In this document: positions 8,587 to 18,595 of the stretch, in pieces
How the letters are laid out: each line of letters starts with the position of its first letter
How positions within the stretch are numbered: the first letter of the stretch is position 1
Origin: Rhizohabitans arisaemae
GTDB taxonomy: Bacteria > Actinomycetota > Actinomycetes > Streptosporangiales > Streptosporangiaceae
Assembly (NCBI RefSeq): GCF_025996515.1
Contig: NZ_BLRH01000060.1
Location: forward strand, 434,001 to 498,000
Direction of reading: 5' to 3'
Length of the DNA stretch: 64,000 nt
Translations under genes and position numbers: made by a program
The notes under the pieces: generated by a model
What the model saw: only the letters and a program-made list of their open reading frames with translations
The model's database searches: none
What the model was told of the DNA's origin: nothing

Positions 8587-9057
8587 TCATTCCGCGCCGA
8601 CCCCGAGCTCGACCGGGATGACCGCCCAGCGGGGGCCGACCCCGGTGAGGGCCAGGCTCCGCTCCTCGCCGGTCTCGTCCCGTATGATCTCGACCTCCAG
8701 CCGGTCCTCGGTCAGCCCCTCGACGAGCCCCTCACCCCACTCCACGACGGTGACGGACTCCGCGAGCGAGGCGTCCAGGTCGAGCTCGTCCACCTCAAGC
8801 AGCCCGCCGAGCCGGTAGGCGTCCACGTGGACGAGCGGGGGCCCGCCGCACAGCGAGGGGTGAACCCTGGAGATCACGAAGGTGGGCGAGGTGATCGGCC
8901 CGCGGACACCGAGCCCCTCGGCGATCCCCTGGACCAGGGTGGTCTTCCCGGCACCGAGCGATCCGGTGAGGATCACGAGGTCACCGGGGCGCAGAGCCCC
9001 GGCGAGCCGGACCCCGAACTCACGCATCATCGCCGCCGTTGAGATCATCATTGCCAT
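8587..9057 (-). CDS. tsaE: tRNA threonylcarbamoyladenosine biosynthesis ATPase TsaE
   Basis: TsaE is the P-loop ATPase that drives turnover of the TsaB-TsaD complex. The 156-residue protein has the Walker A sequence GSLGAGKTT (32-40), the family signature SPTFVISR, and VHVDAYRL and VVEWGEGL further on. Its ATG overlaps the stop codon of the hydrolase gene (TGATG), implying coupled translation. The C-terminal ~35 residues extend beyond the minimal fold, as is common in actinobacteria. Confidence 0.96.
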   Translation of the reverse strand: MAMMISTAAMMREFGVRLAGALRPGDLVILTGSLGAGKTTLVQGIAEGLGVRGPITSPTFVISRVHPSLCGGPPLVHVDAYRLGGLLEVDELDLDASLAESVTVVEWGEGLVEGLTEDRLEVEIIRDETGEERSLALTGVGPRWAVIPVELGVGAE

Positions 9058-10112
9058 CAGGCCGCTCCCTGCCGCGCGGCCCGCCGAATCAGCTCGCGGA
9101 GCGCCTCGTTGACGATACCGGGGTGTTCCAATTGCACCAGGTGCGAGGAGCCGGGCACGGTCACCAGCGTCGATCCGGCGACGGCCTCGGCCATGGCCTT
9201 GCTGTGGTCCGGTGGCGTGAGCCAGTCCTTCTCGCCCACCAGGATGGTGGTCGGCACCCCGTCCAGGACGTCGAGCGCCGCGAGTTTGTCGTGGGACATC
9301 AGCAGCGGGTAGAAGTCGGCGATCACATCCATCGGGGTCGACCGGATCATCACCTCGACGAAGTCCACCAGGGTGGGGCTCACGTTCCTGGGATCGCCGA
9401 ACCCCAGGTGCCGCAGGGAGAGGAAGGCCACGTCGGTGCCGACCTGACGGCCCCGCTCCACCAGTGCCGAACCGCGCCCGAGCACCGCCACGGTGGGCCG
9501 GACGGTACGGTGCACCATCTTGGCGAGCAGCGCGGGAAGCCCGAGCGTGACCTCGGCGAGCTTGCCCGCCGAGGTGGAGACGAGGGCGACGCCGCGGATC
9601 CGCTCGCCGAAGAGTTCGGGGTGCCGGTCCGCCAGCGCCATGATCGTCATGCCGCCCATGGAGTGCCCGACCAGCACCACCGGCCCGGGCGCGAGCTGCT
9701 GCAGGACGTCGTAGAGGTCTTCACCGAGGCGGTCCACGGTGCAGTGCTCCTTGGCGCACCGCGGCGACCTGCCGTGGCAGCGCTGGTCCCACAGCACCAG
9801 CCGGTCGGTTTCCTTCAGGTCGCGGCGCTGGTAGTGCCAGGAGTCGAGGTTGAGCGTGTACCCGTGGCAGAAGACCACGGTGAGGGGGGCGTCCTCGGGC
9901 CCGTCCACCTCGGCGTAGAGTTCGAGCCCGTCGGAGGTGGTGACCGGGGTGGGGCGGCCGCGGAGCTCGCCCAGCGGCTCGTTCGCCTCGGGGTCGGGGC
10001 CCAGCCTGATCCGCCCGACGGCGTACCGCTTGGCCAGCGCCGCCGCGGCGACGCCCGCGGACGCGGCACCGACGATGGCCCCGGCGATCCCGACCCTGCG
10101 CCGTGTCGTCAT
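9057..10112 (-). CDS. alpha/beta hydrolase
   Basis: This 351-residue protein has an N-terminal hydrophobic segment (about residues 8-28) that may be a membrane anchor or uncleaved signal, then an alpha/beta hydrolase domain. The nucleophile is S151 in GHSMGG, the oxyanion strand is VVFCHGYTLN, the probable acid is the Asp in VGEKDWLTPP, and the probable catalytic His is in PGSSHLVQLEHP. AGGGGG lies 6 nt before the ATG. It sits between alr and tsaE, a position where actinobacteria commonly keep such a hydrolase. The substrate is unknown. Confidence 0.9.
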   Translation of the reverse strand: MTTRRRVGIAGAIVGAASAGVAAAALAKRYAVGRIRLGPDPEANEPLGELRGRPTPVTTSDGLELYAEVDGPEDAPLTVVFCHGYTLNLDSWHYQRRDLKETDRLVLWDQRCHGRSPRCAKEHCTVDRLGEDLYDVLQQLAPGPVVLVGHSMGGMTIMALADRHPELFGERIRGVALVSTSAGKLAEVTLGLPALLAKMVHRTVRPTVAVLGRGSALVERGRQVGTDVAFLSLRHLGFGDPRNVSPTLVDFVEVMIRSTPMDVIADFYPLLMSHDKLAALDVLDGVPTTILVGEKDWLTPPDHSKAMAEAVAGSTLVTVPGSSHLVQLEHPGIVNEALRELIRRAARQGAA

Positions 10113-10122
10113 CCATGACCCC

Positions 10123-11262
10123 CTAAGGACGTTCTACCGGGTAAACGCGTGAAACACGCGGTCCGATCCCGGTCACGATCTCGTACGTGATGGTGTTCAG
10201 GCAATCGGCCCACTCCTGTGCGGTCGGTTCGCCGTGGTCGCCGGGCCCGAAGAGGATCACCTCGTCTCCCGCGGCGAGCTCGTCGTCCCCCACGTCCACG
10301 AGAAACTGATCCATGCAGACCCGTCCGGCGATCGTACGCCGGACACCGCCCACCAGCACCTGGCACGTGTTGGATCCGTGGCGGGGGATCCCGTCCGCGT
10401 AGCCGATCGGGACCAGCCCTACGGTGGTCCTGCGTTCGGTGACGTAGCTGTGCCCGTAGGAGACCCCGGACCCGGAGGGAACCCGCTTGGCCAGGGCGAT
10501 CCGCGCGGCCAGCGTCATCGCCGGGCGCAGGCCGAAGTCGCCGAGCCGAGGGATCGGGTTCAGCCCGTACGCGGCGATGCCGAGGCGGACGAGGTCGTAG
10601 TGGGCCTCGGGCACGGTGAGCGTCGCCGCTGAGTTAGCTATATGACGCTTTGCCCCACTAACACCCACTTTTTCCGCATAATTCACAGCATCATCGAACA
10701 GCTCCAGCTGGTCGGCGATCGACGGATGCCCCGGCTCGTCGGCGCAGGCGAAATGCGACCAGAGGCCGACGATCCGCACCAGCCCCTCGGCCTGGAGCGC
10801 CAACCCGTGCTCGACCAGCGCGGCCCACTCGGCCGGGGTGGCGCCGCCCCGGGTGATCCCGGTGTCGACCTTCAGATGGATCCTGGCCGGACGTCCGGTA
10901 CGGCGAGCGGCCCCGGCGATCTCGTCCAGAAGCCACCCCACGCCCGCGGAGAGCTCGATCCCCTCCGTCAGCGCCCGGTCCAGCTCCGCGCCCGGGGGAA
11001 GGATCCACGCGAGCACCGGCGCGGTGATCCCCGCCGCGCGCAACTCCAGCGCCTCCTGGATGAACGCCGTGCCGAGGCAGGTCGCCCCCGCCTCCAGCGC
11101 CGCACGGGCGCACGCGACCGCGCCGTGGCCGTACCCGTCCGCCTTGACCACCATCATCACCTCGGCACCCGGTGCGCGCCCACCGAGCGACGAGACGTTG
11201 TGCCGTATCGCGGAAAGATCCACCCTCGCCTCTGCGGGGGACGCCGATGTGAGGAAACCCAT
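10123..11262 (-). CDS. alr: alanine racemase
   Basis: Alr is a PLP enzyme that interconverts L- and D-alanine for peptidoglycan. The 379-residue protein has the PLP-binding lysine K40 in VVKADGYGHGA, and the second catalytic base is the tyrosine in GVSYGHSY. Length and motifs are standard. It starts 12 nt after the nnr stop and is followed by the hydrolase, so it probably lies in the acpS-led operon. Confidence 0.96.
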   Translation of the reverse strand: MGFLTSASPAEARVDLSAIRHNVSSLGGRAPGAEVMMVVKADGYGHGAVACARAALEAGATCLGTAFIQEALELRAAGITAPVLAWILPPGAELDRALTEGIELSAGVGWLLDEIAGAARRTGRPARIHLKVDTGITRGGATPAEWAALVEHGLALQAEGLVRIVGLWSHFACADEPGHPSIADQLELFDDAVNYAEKVGVSGAKRHIANSAATLTVPEAHYDLVRLGIAAYGLNPIPRLGDFGLRPAMTLAARIALAKRVPSGSGVSYGHSYVTERRTTVGLVPIGYADGIPRHGSNTCQVLVGGVRRTIAGRVCMDQFLVDVGDDELAAGDEVILFGPGDHGEPTAQEWADCLNTITYEIVTGIGPRVSRVYPVERP

Positions 11263-11274
11263 CCCCCCAGTTTG

Positions 11275-12762
11275 TCAGGTCTGCGCAGGTCGGCGGGCCG
11301 GTGCCCCGAAAGTCGAGGCGTCGCGGACCGAGCGGATCGCGGCCGGAAGGGCCGCCAGGACGTCGCCCGCGGTGATCGGAGCCGACGACTTCCCGTCCCC
11401 GGACGCGGCGATCCGCCCGGCCAGACCGTGCAGGTACGCCGCGGCCGAGGCCGCGTCGTAGGCGGACAGTCCCCCCGCCAGCAACGCCCCGGCGAGCCCG
11501 GAGAGCACGTCGCCGGTCCCGCCGGCGGCGAGCCAGGGGGTGCCGGTGAGGTTGACCCGGACCGCGTGCCCTTCCTGGGCGATCAGGGTCGTGGACCCCT
11601 TCACCAGCACGGTCGCGCCGAGCTCCGCGGCGGCCCGGCCCGCCGCTTCGAGCCGGTTGCCCTCGATGAACTCGCGCGACTCACCGAGCAGGCGGGCGAG
11701 CTCGCCGGCGTGCGGGGTGATCAGAGTCGGCGCGGGCCGGTCCAGCAGGGTGGGATCCGCCGCGCAGAGGGTGAGGGCGTCGGCGTCGACCAGGACCGGG
11801 ACGTCGGAGTCGAGGACGGCCCGGAGCCGCTCCAGGCTCTGCCGGCCGGTCCCGAACCCCGGGCCGATCACCCAGGCCTGGACCCGGCCCGGCCCGATCA
11901 CGGCCTCGGGCCAGTGGGCCCGCACCTGCCGTACCGGCTCGTCCGTCGAGTCGAACCGGACCAGCCCGGCCCCGCCCCGGAGCGCCCCGCCGACCGCCAG
12001 CACCGCCGCCCCGGAGTACTGCGCGCTGCCCGCCGCGACGCCGAGCACGCCCCTGCGGTACTTGTCCGACTCGGCGGCCGGGGTGGGCAGCAGTTCGGCG
12101 ACGTCGGACGCCTCCAGCGCGGTGAGGTCGGGATCGCGCAGGTACGGCCCGAGGCCGATGTCCACCAGTTCGACGGTCCCGGTGTGGCTCGCCCCGGGGT
12201 CGACGAGCAGGCCCGTCTTGTACCCGCCGAAGGTCACCGTCAGATCCGCCCGGACCGCCGCCCCCGCCACCACGCCGGAGCTCGCGTCGACCCCGCTCGG
12301 CACATCCACCGCCACGACCCGGGCCCGGGCCCGCGCCGCCAGCGCGGCCAGGGTGGCCTGCGGCTGACGCAGCGCGCCCACCCCGCCGATGCCGACGAGT
12401 CCGTCCACGATCAGGTCGGCCCTCTCCATGATCCGGCTGTCCTCGCCGACGGCGTCGTGGATCCGCCCCCCGGCGGCGCGGAGCGCGGCGAGGCCGCCCG
12501 GATGGGTCTTGGCGCCGGCCAGGATCGCGTCGACCCGGGCGCCGCGCCGGGCGAGGACGGCCCCGGCGTAGAGGGCGTCCCCGCCGTTGGCGCCACCGCC
12601 GATCAGCAGGACCACGCGGGAGCCGTACACCTCGGTGAGCAGGTGGACGCAGGCCGCCGCGAGCCCGCCCGCCGCCCGGCGCATGAGGGTGCCCTCCGGC
12701 ACCCGCGCCATCAGGGCGTGCTCGGCTCTGCGGATCTCCTCGACGGAGTAGGCGGCTTTCAT
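11275..12762 (-). CDS. nnrD/nnrE fusion: bifunctional NAD(P)H-hydrate epimerase / ADP-dependent dehydratase
   Basis: This enzyme repairs hydrated NAD(P)H. The N-terminal YjeF_N epimerase domain (about residues 1-210, [16 protein letters not shown]) interconverts R- and S-NADHX. The C-terminal ribokinase-like domain (about 220-490) dehydrates S-NADHX using ADP and carries the [10 protein letters not shown] catalytic loop. The 495-residue length fits a full fusion. The ATG at 12762 overlaps the acpS stop as ATGA; the longer upstream frame is not needed. The acpS-nnr-alr order is common in actinobacteria. Confidence 0.95.
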   Translation of the reverse strand: MKAAYSVEEIRRAEHALMARVPEGTLMRRAAGGLAAACVHLLTEVYGSRVVLLIGGGANGGDALYAGAVLARRGARVDAILAGAKTHPGGLAALRAAGGRIHDAVGEDSRIMERADLIVDGLVGIGGVGALRQPQATLAALAARARARVVAVDVPSGVDASSGVVAGAAVRADLTVTFGGYKTGLLVDPGASHTGTVELVDIGLGPYLRDPDLTALEASDVAELLPTPAAESDKYRRGVLGVAAGSAQYSGAAVLAVGGALRGGAGLVRFDSTDEPVRQVRAHWPEAVIGPGRVQAWVIGPGFGTGRQSLERLRAVLDSDVPVLVDADALTLCAADPTLLDRPAPTLITPHAGELARLLGESREFIEGNRLEAAGRAAAELGATVLVKGSTTLIAQEGHAVRVNLTGTPWLAAGGTGDVLSGLAGALLAGGLSAYDAASAAAYLHGLAGRIAASGDGKSSAPITAGDVLAALPAAIRSVRDASTFGAPARRPAQT

Positions 12763-13109
12763 CCCTCCGCCACCACCATTGCGATAGCCATCCCCCCATC
12801 GTGGCTCAGAGAGACGTGCCACCGGGTGACGCCGCGCTCGTCGGCGGCGGACGCGACGGTCCCGGCGACCCGCAACTCGGGCTTCCCGTGTTCGCCGACC
12901 TGGATCTCGGCGTCGATGTGGCGGAGACCCGGCGGGGCGCCCAGGGCCTTGGCCACCGCCTCCTTCGCCGCGAATCTGGCCGCCAGGGAGCGGATGGCGA
13001 GCGCCTGTTCACCCTCGGTGAACAGGCGCTTACGCAGGCTCGGGGTCCGTTCCAGCGTGGCGGCGAACCGCCCGATGTCGACGATGTCGACGCCTATCCC
13101 AAGGATCAC
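12759..13109 (-). CDS. acpS: holo-[acyl-carrier-protein] synthase
   Basis: AcpS transfers 4'-phosphopantetheine from CoA to the serine of acyl carrier proteins. The 116-residue protein shows the Mg-binding aspartate in [11 protein letters not shown] (D8) and [13 protein letters not shown], where the KE pair is typical of the family. The GTG start has no Shine-Dalgarno; instead a TACCGT box lies 6 nt upstream, suggesting a leaderless mRNA that starts the acpS-nnr-alr run. CoaA, the first enzyme of CoA synthesis, is encoded 3.5 kb away. Confidence 0.95.
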   Translation of the reverse strand: MILGIGVDIVDIGRFAATLERTPSLRKRLFTEGEQALAIRSLAARFAAKEAVAKALGAPPGLRHIDAEIQVGEHGKPELRVAGTVASAADERGVTRWHVSLSHDGGMAIAMVVAEG

Positions 13110-13115
13110 CCGTCC

Positions 13116-13121
13116 ACGGTA
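13116..13121 (-). promoter_or_regulatory. -10 box, probable leaderless promoter of acpS
   Basis: TACCGT on the minus strand ends 6 nt before the GTG at 13109. It falls in the 39-nt gap after the PhoX-like gene stop. Confidence 0.5.
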
Positions 13122-13148
13122 CGCCGACGGGTGCCCGGCCGCGCGAGG

Positions 13149-14573
13149 CTAGAAGCCGCCGCGGTGCCAGGGGCCCCAGATCGCGAAGGACAGGCCCCGG
13201 CTCGACTGGATGTTCACATAGAGGGTGTGACCGCCGGGGCCGAACGTGGATCCCGCGAACTCCGCCCCGCCGTCCCCGGGGACCGGCGCCAGCCGGGAGA
13301 AGTCGAAGATCTCACCCCGGCGGGTAAGCCCGCGCAGGTAGTTGTCGCCGCCGCCGTCCTCGCAGAGCACCAGCGTGCCCCGCGGACTGGTGGTGATGTT
13401 GTCCGGCAGGTCGAGCGTCATCGAGCCGGGCGACTCGTACAGCAGGCGGAGCCGACTGCTCCAGGTCTCGTACGCCCAGATCTGGCCGCGACCCTTCCCG
13501 AACCCCGAGGGCGGGGTGTCGCCGGGGGCGGTGGCCCCGCCCTGGGTGGAGACGAAGTACACCGTGCCGTGGTGGTGGACCGCGCCCTCCAGCCGGGAGA
13601 AGAGCGCGGCACCCTCGGCCCGGCCCTGGCCGCCGACGGCCTGCAGCGCGGTGTCGTTGCTCGGCGTCCCGGTGAACGTGGGGTCCGGGTCGTCGATGTC
13701 CACCCACTCCACGTCGTAGGCGACCCCGGCCGGCTGGGCCAGGGAAAGGTCCTTGCCCGGCTGGTCGCGGACGGCGAGCATCTGCAGGCGGCCCCCGTCC
13801 AGGATCCGCCGGGCGGCCACCGGATGCCGCGGCGGCAGGTAGCGGTAGAAGCCGGAGGGGAAGGCGAAGTTGTCCTCGGTGAGGTAGATCGCCCCCTTCC
13901 TCGGATCGCAGACCGCGGCTTCGTGGGCGAACCGGCCGGCGGCGCGGATCGGCCGCGCCGTGGCCGTACCGGTCGCCGGCACCTCGAAGATGTAGCCGTG
14001 CTTCTGGGTGAGCTTGGAGTTGTCCTGGCCGGTGAAGTCGTTGCCCACGTCGGGGCCGTTGACCGTCTCCTCGCAGGTGACCCAGCTGCCCCAGGGCATC
14101 GCCCCGCCGGAGCAGTTCATCTGGGTGCCGGTCAGGCTCGGCCCGCTGGAGACGACCCGGCCGTCCCGGGTCACCGTGAGCGTCGCGGTACCGCCGCCCG
14201 TGGCCGGATCGTAGGCCTTGGCCGGGTCGCCGAACGCCCCGACCGGCCCGTTCACCTCGTGGTTGCGGACCAGGATCGCGGTGCCGCGCGGGCCTCTGAA
14301 GGCCGCCATCCCGTCGTGGCGGCCCGGGGTCGGGCTGCCGTCGGTGAACGCCTCGCCGGCCGGGTTGAACGAGCGGTAGCGGAACCCTTCCGGAAGGTGG
14401 AGCCGGACCACACCGTCCCGTTCGTCGGGGACCGCCTGGAGCGGGCCGTAGCCGGCGGCCGGTCGTGTGGCGCCTTGTGCGGCTGCCGCGGCGACGCCGG
14501 AGAACGGCCCTCCGGCCAGTGTGGCTCCTGCGGCGACTACCGTACTCCGTGCGAGGAAGCGGCGACGATCCAT
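13149..14573 (-). CDS. Tat-exported PhoX-like (DUF839) phosphatase family protein
   Basis: This 474-residue protein opens with a twin-arginine signal ([13 protein letters not shown]) and a hydrophobic stretch ending near AAAAAQG, so folded export is expected. The mature part has DUF839/PhoX features such as [35 protein letters not shown] and [11 protein letters not shown], which in characterised PhoX proteins line a calcium/iron active site. Alkaline phosphatase activity is family knowledge and was not tested here. A GTG 12 nt upstream is in frame, but AGGAG spacing favours the ATG at 14573. No pho box could be recognised. Confidence 0.88.
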   Translation of the reverse strand: MDRRRFLARSTVVAAGATLAGGPFSGVAAAAAQGATRPAAGYGPLQAVPDERDGVVRLHLPEGFRYRSFNPAGEAFTDGSPTPGRHDGMAAFRGPRGTAILVRNHEVNGPVGAFGDPAKAYDPATGGGTATLTVTRDGRVVSSGPSLTGTQMNCSGGAMPWGSWVTCEETVNGPDVGNDFTGQDNSKLTQKHGYIFEVPATGTATARPIRAAGRFAHEAAVCDPRKGAIYLTEDNFAFPSGFYRYLPPRHPVAARRILDGGRLQMLAVRDQPGKDLSLAQPAGVAYDVEWVDIDDPDPTFTGTPSNDTALQAVGGQGRAEGAALFSRLEGAVHHHGTVYFVSTQGGATAPGDTPPSGFGKGRGQIWAYETWSSRLRLLYESPGSMTLDLPDNITTSPRGTLVLCEDGGGDNYLRGLTRRGEIFDFSRLAPVPGDGGAEFAGSTFGPGGHTLYVNIQSSRGLSFAIWGPWHRGGF

Positions 14574-14677
14574 GCGGCTTTGCACTCCTAACCTGGCCGG
14601 ACTACCCGATCCCCGAGTCGCGCCACACTAACCCTTGCCGACATTCCGACATATGGCACATCACTACAAGATCTCCC

Positions 14678-16519
14678 CTACTCCACCGTGACGGACTTGG
14701 CGAGATTGCGGGGTTGGTCCACGTCGTGTCCCTTGGCGCTCGCCAGCTCGCACGCGAAGACCTGGAGCGGGACGGTGGAGACCAGCGGCTGAAGGAGCGT
14801 CGGGACCGCGGGGATGCGGATCAGGGTGTCCGCGTAGGCGGTCACGCTGTCGTCGCCCTCCTCGGCGATGACGATCGTCTTGGCCCCGCGGGCCCGGATC
14901 TCCTGGATGTTGGAAACGATCTTGTCGTGGATCACCTTCCGCCCGTGCCCGGGGACGACCACCACCACCGGGAGCCCCGGCTCGACCAGCGCGATCGGAC
15001 CGTGCTTGAGCTCACCCGCCGCGAAACCCTCCGCGTGCATGTACGCGAGCTCCTTCAGCTTCAGGGCGCCCTCCATGGCGACCGGGAAGCCGACGTGGCG
15101 GCCGAGGAACAGCACGCAGCGCTCGGCCGCGAGCGACCGGGCCAGGTCGCGGACCGGACCGATCGTGGTGAGGACCTCCTGAATCTTGGAGGGCATCGTC
15201 TCCAGCTGCTCGATGACGTCCTCGATCTCGTCGCCGAAGAGCACCCCCCGGACCTGCCCGAGGTAGAGGGCGACCAGGTAGCAGGCGACCAGCTGGGTGA
15301 GGAACGCCTTGGTGGAGGCCACCGCGACCTCGGGCCCGGCGTGGGTGTAGAGGACACCGTCGCTCTCCCGGGGGATCGTGGAGCCGTTCACGTTGCAGAT
15401 CGCCAGCACCTTGGCCCGCTGCTCACGCGCGTACCGTACGGCCATGAGCGTGTCCATCGTCTCGCCCGACTGGGAGATCGCGATGACCAGGGTGTCCCGG
15501 GTCAGGATGGGGTCCCGGTAGCGGAACTCGGAGGCCAGCTCCACCTCGCAGGGGATGCGGGTCCAGTGTTCGATCGCGTACTTGGCGATGAGCCCCGAGT
15601 GGAAGGCGGTGCCGCACGCGACGATCACGATCTTGTCGCAGTCCCGCAGATCCTGGTCCGACAGGCGCATCTCGTCCAGCACGAGGCGGCCGTCGGCGCC
15701 CACCCGGCCGAGCAGGGTGTCGGCCACCGCCCGCGGCTGCTCGGCGATCTCCTTGAGCATGAAGTACTCGTAGCCGTCCTTCTCGGCGGCCGAGGCGTCC
15801 CAGTCGACGTGGTAGTCCCGGGTCTTGGCGGGCCTGCCGTCGAAGTCGGTGATGGTGATCGAGTCCCGGCGCAGCTCCACCACCTGGTCCTGGCCGAGCT
15901 CGATCGCCTCCCGGGTGTGCGCGATGAAGGCGGAGACGTCGCTGCCGAGGAAGTTCTCCCCCACACCCCGGCCCACCACGAGCGGCGAGTTGCGCCGGGC
16001 GCCGACGACCAGGCCCGGGTCGGCCGTGTGCACCGCCAGAAGCGTGAACGCCCCCTCCAGGCGACGGCAGACGTTGCGCATCGCCTCGCCCAGGGTGACC
16101 CCCGCCGTCTCCTCCTCCAGCAGGTGCGCGACGACCTCGGTGTCGGTGTCGGAGCGAAGCTCGTGCCCGCGCTCCTCCAGTTCGGCCCGGAGCGCGGCGA
16201 AGTTCTCGATGATGCCGTTGTGGATGACCGCGATCTGCCCTTTGCAGTCCCCGTGCGGATGGGCGTTGCGGTCCGTCGGCGCGCCGTGGGTGGCCCAGCG
16301 GGTGTGCCCGATGCCCACGGTCGCGGGCGGCTGGGGCAGACCGGCCAGGGCGTCGCGGAGGTTGATCAACTTGCCCGCGCGCTTCTCCATGACGATCTCT
16401 CCGTCGGCGACCACCGCGACCCCGGCCGAGTCGTATCCCCGGTACTCCAGCCGGGCAAGACCCGCCACCACGACGTCCAAGGCCTGCTGATCACCGACGT
16501 AACCCACGATTCCGCACAT
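14678..16519 (-). CDS. glmS: glutamine--fructose-6-phosphate aminotransferase
   Basis: GlmS makes glucosamine-6-phosphate, the first committed step towards UDP-GlcNAc. The 613-residue protein starts MCGIVGYVG, where Cys2 is the glutaminase nucleophile. A class II amidotransferase domain (about 1-240) and two SIS sugar-isomerase domains follow, ending LAKSVTVE. The frame is open well upstream, but the N-terminal Cys fixes the start. A TAACCT box lies 7 nt before the ATG. It is divergent from coaA. GlmM, the next enzyme, is encoded at 22-23 kb. Confidence 0.97.
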   Translation of the reverse strand: MCGIVGYVGDQQALDVVVAGLARLEYRGYDSAGVAVVADGEIVMEKRAGKLINLRDALAGLPQPPATVGIGHTRWATHGAPTDRNAHPHGDCKGQIAVIHNGIIENFAALRAELEERGHELRSDTDTEVVAHLLEEETAGVTLGEAMRNVCRRLEGAFTLLAVHTADPGLVVGARRNSPLVVGRGVGENFLGSDVSAFIAHTREAIELGQDQVVELRRDSITITDFDGRPAKTRDYHVDWDASAAEKDGYEYFMLKEIAEQPRAVADTLLGRVGADGRLVLDEMRLSDQDLRDCDKIVIVACGTAFHSGLIAKYAIEHWTRIPCEVELASEFRYRDPILTRDTLVIAISQSGETMDTLMAVRYAREQRAKVLAICNVNGSTIPRESDGVLYTHAGPEVAVASTKAFLTQLVACYLVALYLGQVRGVLFGDEIEDVIEQLETMPSKIQEVLTTIGPVRDLARSLAAERCVLFLGRHVGFPVAMEGALKLKELAYMHAEGFAAGELKHGPIALVEPGLPVVVVVPGHGRKVIHDKIVSNIQEIRARGAKTIVIAEEGDDSVTAYADTLIRIPAVPTLLQPLVSTVPLQVFACELASAKGHDVDQPRNLAKSVTVE

Positions 16520-16526
16520 GCGGGCC

Positions 16527-16532
16527 AGGTTA
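16527..16532 (-). promoter_or_regulatory. -10 box, probable leaderless promoter of glmS
   Basis: TAACCT on the minus strand ends 7 nt before the glmS ATG at 16519, within the 78-nt divergent gap shared with coaA. Confidence 0.5.
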
Positions 16533-16585
16533 TCGGGTGGACGTCTTCCGGGCGCCCAGGCGCAGGCCGTACGGAACCGTGTCAG

Positions 16586-16591
16586 TACAGT
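16586..16591 (+). promoter_or_regulatory. -10 box, probable leaderless promoter of coaA
   Basis: TACAGT ends 6 nt before the coaA ATG at 16598. No Shine-Dalgarno is present between box and start. Confidence 0.5.
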
Positions 16592-16597
16592 TCCCCC

Positions 16598-17536
16598 ATG
16601 AGCAACGGCTGGACGAACGGTTCGAATCCGTATGTGGAACTCAGCCGGGGCCAGTGGCAGGCGTTGCGCCGGAACACGCCGCTCACCCTGACCGAGGACG
16701 AACTGGAGGAACTGCGCGGCGTCGAGGACCCCATCGATCTCACCGAGGTCACCGACATCTACCTGCCCCTCACCAGGCTGCTCAACCTGCACTTCACCGG
16801 CTCCCGGGAACGCGGGGGCGCGGTCTCGGCCTTCCTCGGCGAGCAGGGGCCGCCCCCGCCGTACGTGATCGGGATCGCGGGCAGCGTCGCCGTCGGCAAG
16901 TCGACCACCGCGCGGCTGCTGCACACCCTGCTGGCCCGCTGGCCGGAGCACCCGCACGTCGAGCTGATCACCACGGACAGCTTCCTCCACCCCAACCGGA
17001 TCCTGGAGGAGCGCGGGCTCATGCACCGCAAGGGGTTCCCGGCCAGCTACGACCGCCGGGCGCTCGTCCGGTTCGTCGCCGCGGTCAAGGCGGGCGCGCC
17101 CGAGGTCAGCGCACCGGTCTATAGCCATCTTGAGTACGACATCGTGCCAAATGTCATCCAGACCATAAAAAATCCGGACATCCTTATTGTCGAAGGGTTG
17201 AACGTCCTGCAGCCGGCCCCGGCGCACGCCCTGGCGGTCTGCGACTTCTTCGACTTCTCCATCTATGTGGACGCCAAGGTGGAGGACGTCCGGGACTGGT
17301 ATGTGGAGCGTTTCAACAAGCTCCGGCGGACCGCGTTCGCCGACCCCAAGTCCTACTTCCGGCACATCGCCGAGCTCTCCGACCGGGAGGCCGTCGAGTT
17401 CGCCCGGAACGTGTGGCGGGAGATCAACGAGCGCAACCTCGTGGAGAACATCGCCCCCACCCGGGGCCGCGCCGACCTCGTGCTGCAGAAGGGGCCCGAC
17501 CATTCGGTGCGCAGAGTTCGGCTGCGCCGGACCTGA
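16598..17536 (+). CDS. coaA: type I pantothenate kinase
   Basis: CoaA phosphorylates pantothenate with ATP, the first step of CoA synthesis. The 312-residue protein begins with the family signature [14 protein letters not shown] and has the P-loop GSVAVGKST (95-103). [20 protein letters not shown] and YIDAK-like (YVDAKVEDV) segments follow, all standard for prokaryotic type I kinases. The long frame open upstream is not coding, because it reads antisense to glmS. A TACAGT box sits 6 nt before the ATG. Regulation by CoA feedback is known for the family. Confidence 0.97.
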   Translation: MSNGWTNGSNPYVELSRGQWQALRRNTPLTLTEDELEELRGVEDPIDLTEVTDIYLPLTRLLNLHFTGSRERGGAVSAFLGEQGPPPPYVIGIAGSVAVGKSTTARLLHTLLARWPEHPHVELITTDSFLHPNRILEERGLMHRKGFPASYDRRALVRFVAAVKAGAPEVSAPVYSHLEYDIVPNVIQTIKNPDILIVEGLNVLQPAPAHALAVCDFFDFSIYVDAKVEDVRDWYVERFNKLRRTAFADPKSYFRHIAELSDREAVEFARNVWREINERNLVENIAPTRGRADLVLQKGPDHSVRRVRLRRT

Positions 17537-17542
17537 GGGCTC

Positions 17543-17548
17543 TAGAGT
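17543..17548 (+). promoter_or_regulatory. -10 box, probable leaderless promoter of the DUF389 gene
   Basis: TAGAGT ends 6 nt before the GTG start at 17555 and lies in the 18-nt gap after coaA, so the gene may be transcribed separately despite the close spacing. Confidence 0.45.
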
Positions 17549-17554
17549 CGTGCT

Positions 17555-18541
17555 GTGCTACATGTCCGCGTGATCTCCCCCGGGGATCGGACCGAGCAGG
17601 TCGTCCGGATCCTCACCTCGGACCTGGGGATCACCAATGTGATCGTGCTGCCCGGCGCCGCCAGGGAGCCCGTGGGGGACGTGATCCTCTGCGACGTGGC
17701 GCGGGAGGCCGCCAACGACCTCCTCGAACAGCTGTGCGCGCTGGGTCTGGACGTCGACGGGTCGATCGCCGTGGAGCGGGTGGACGTGTCGCTCTCCGAG
17801 GCGGCCGAGGAAGCCAAGGAGGAGGCGCCGGGGGACAGCGAGGACGCCGTCGTCTGGGAGGAGTTCGCCCAGCGCACCCGGGAGGAGTCCCGGCTCACCT
17901 GGGCCTTCCTGGTGTTCCTCACCCTGGCCACCCAGCTCGCCGGGATCGCGGTGCTCACCGACTCCCCGATCCTGATCGTGGGCGCGATGGTCCTGGGGCC
18001 GGAGTTCGCGGCGGTCGCCGCCATCTGCTTCGGCCTCATCCAGCGGGACGGCAGGCTGGTCGCCGTCGCGACCCGGACCCTGGTGGCCGGATTCACGGTG
18101 GCGATTCTCCTCACCTTCAGCTGCGCGCTGGTCGCCTACGGGCTGGGCTGGATCGAGCCGGAGATGCTGGCGGCGGAGGACCGGCAGACCGCATTCATCG
18201 TCAAGCCCGACAAATGGGCATTTATCGTTGCATTGTTGGCTGGTGTGGCGGGTGTCCTCTCCATCACCGCGGGCAAGTCCACCGCACTGGTCGGGGTCTT
18301 CATCTCGGTGACCACGGTGCCGGCCGCCGGCAACGTGGCCGTGGCCCTCGCCCTCGCCTCCTGGGGCAACGTCGCCGGGTCGCTGATCCAGCTCTCGATC
18401 AACGTCCTGGGCATGGTGATCGCGGGCATCCTCACCCTGCTGGTGCAGCGCGCGATCTGGCGTCGTACTTCCCGCCTACGACCGCCGGTCGGCCGTTTGC
18501 CCGATGAGGCCGCCCCCGACTCATCCCCAGGTCGTAGATGA
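17555..18541 (+). CDS. DUF389 integral membrane protein
   Basis: This 328-residue protein has a soluble N-terminal domain (about residues 1-110) with an ACT-like feel, then about six membrane helices (about 115-300) bearing the DUF389 hallmarks VGAMVLGPEFAAVAAI and VGVFISVTTVPAAGNVAVAL. The C-terminus is a polar Arg/Pro tail. The family has no established biochemical role. It lies between coaA and an ABC exporter, with its own probable -10 box. The start GTG gives LHVRVISPGD, as in relatives. Confidence 0.9.
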   Translation: MLHVRVISPGDRTEQVVRILTSDLGITNVIVLPGAAREPVGDVILCDVAREAANDLLEQLCALGLDVDGSIAVERVDVSLSEAAEEAKEEAPGDSEDAVVWEEFAQRTREESRLTWAFLVFLTLATQLAGIAVLTDSPILIVGAMVLGPEFAAVAAICFGLIQRDGRLVAVATRTLVAGFTVAILLTFSCALVAYGLGWIEPEMLAAEDRQTAFIVKPDKWAFIVALLAGVAGVLSITAGKSTALVGVFISVTTVPAAGNVAVALALASWGNVAGSLIQLSINVLGMVIAGILTLLVQRAIWRRTSRLRPPVGRLPDEAAPDSSPGRR

Positions 18542-18583
18542 AACTCGGTCCCAGGGTAGATCTCCCGGCCGTACTCGGGTCGA

Positions 18584-18589
18584 TACAGT
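18584..18589 (+). promoter_or_regulatory. -10 box, probable leaderless promoter of the ABC cluster
   Basis: TACAGT ends 6 nt before the ATG at 18596, the same arrangement and hexamer as upstream of coaA. It would start the four-gene ABC transcript. Confidence 0.5.
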
Positions 18590-18595
18590 GCGATC

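Noticed and set aside
10642-13152. 836-codon plus-strand frame opposite alr, nnr and acpS
   Set aside because: It is a shadow frame; the minus-strand genes have catalytic motifs and coupled starts.
14465-17536. Long plus-strand open frame (about 1000 codons) covering glmS and joining coaA
   Set aside because: It reads antisense through glmS; GC-rich codon bias keeps that frame open. Only the coaA part from 16598 is real.
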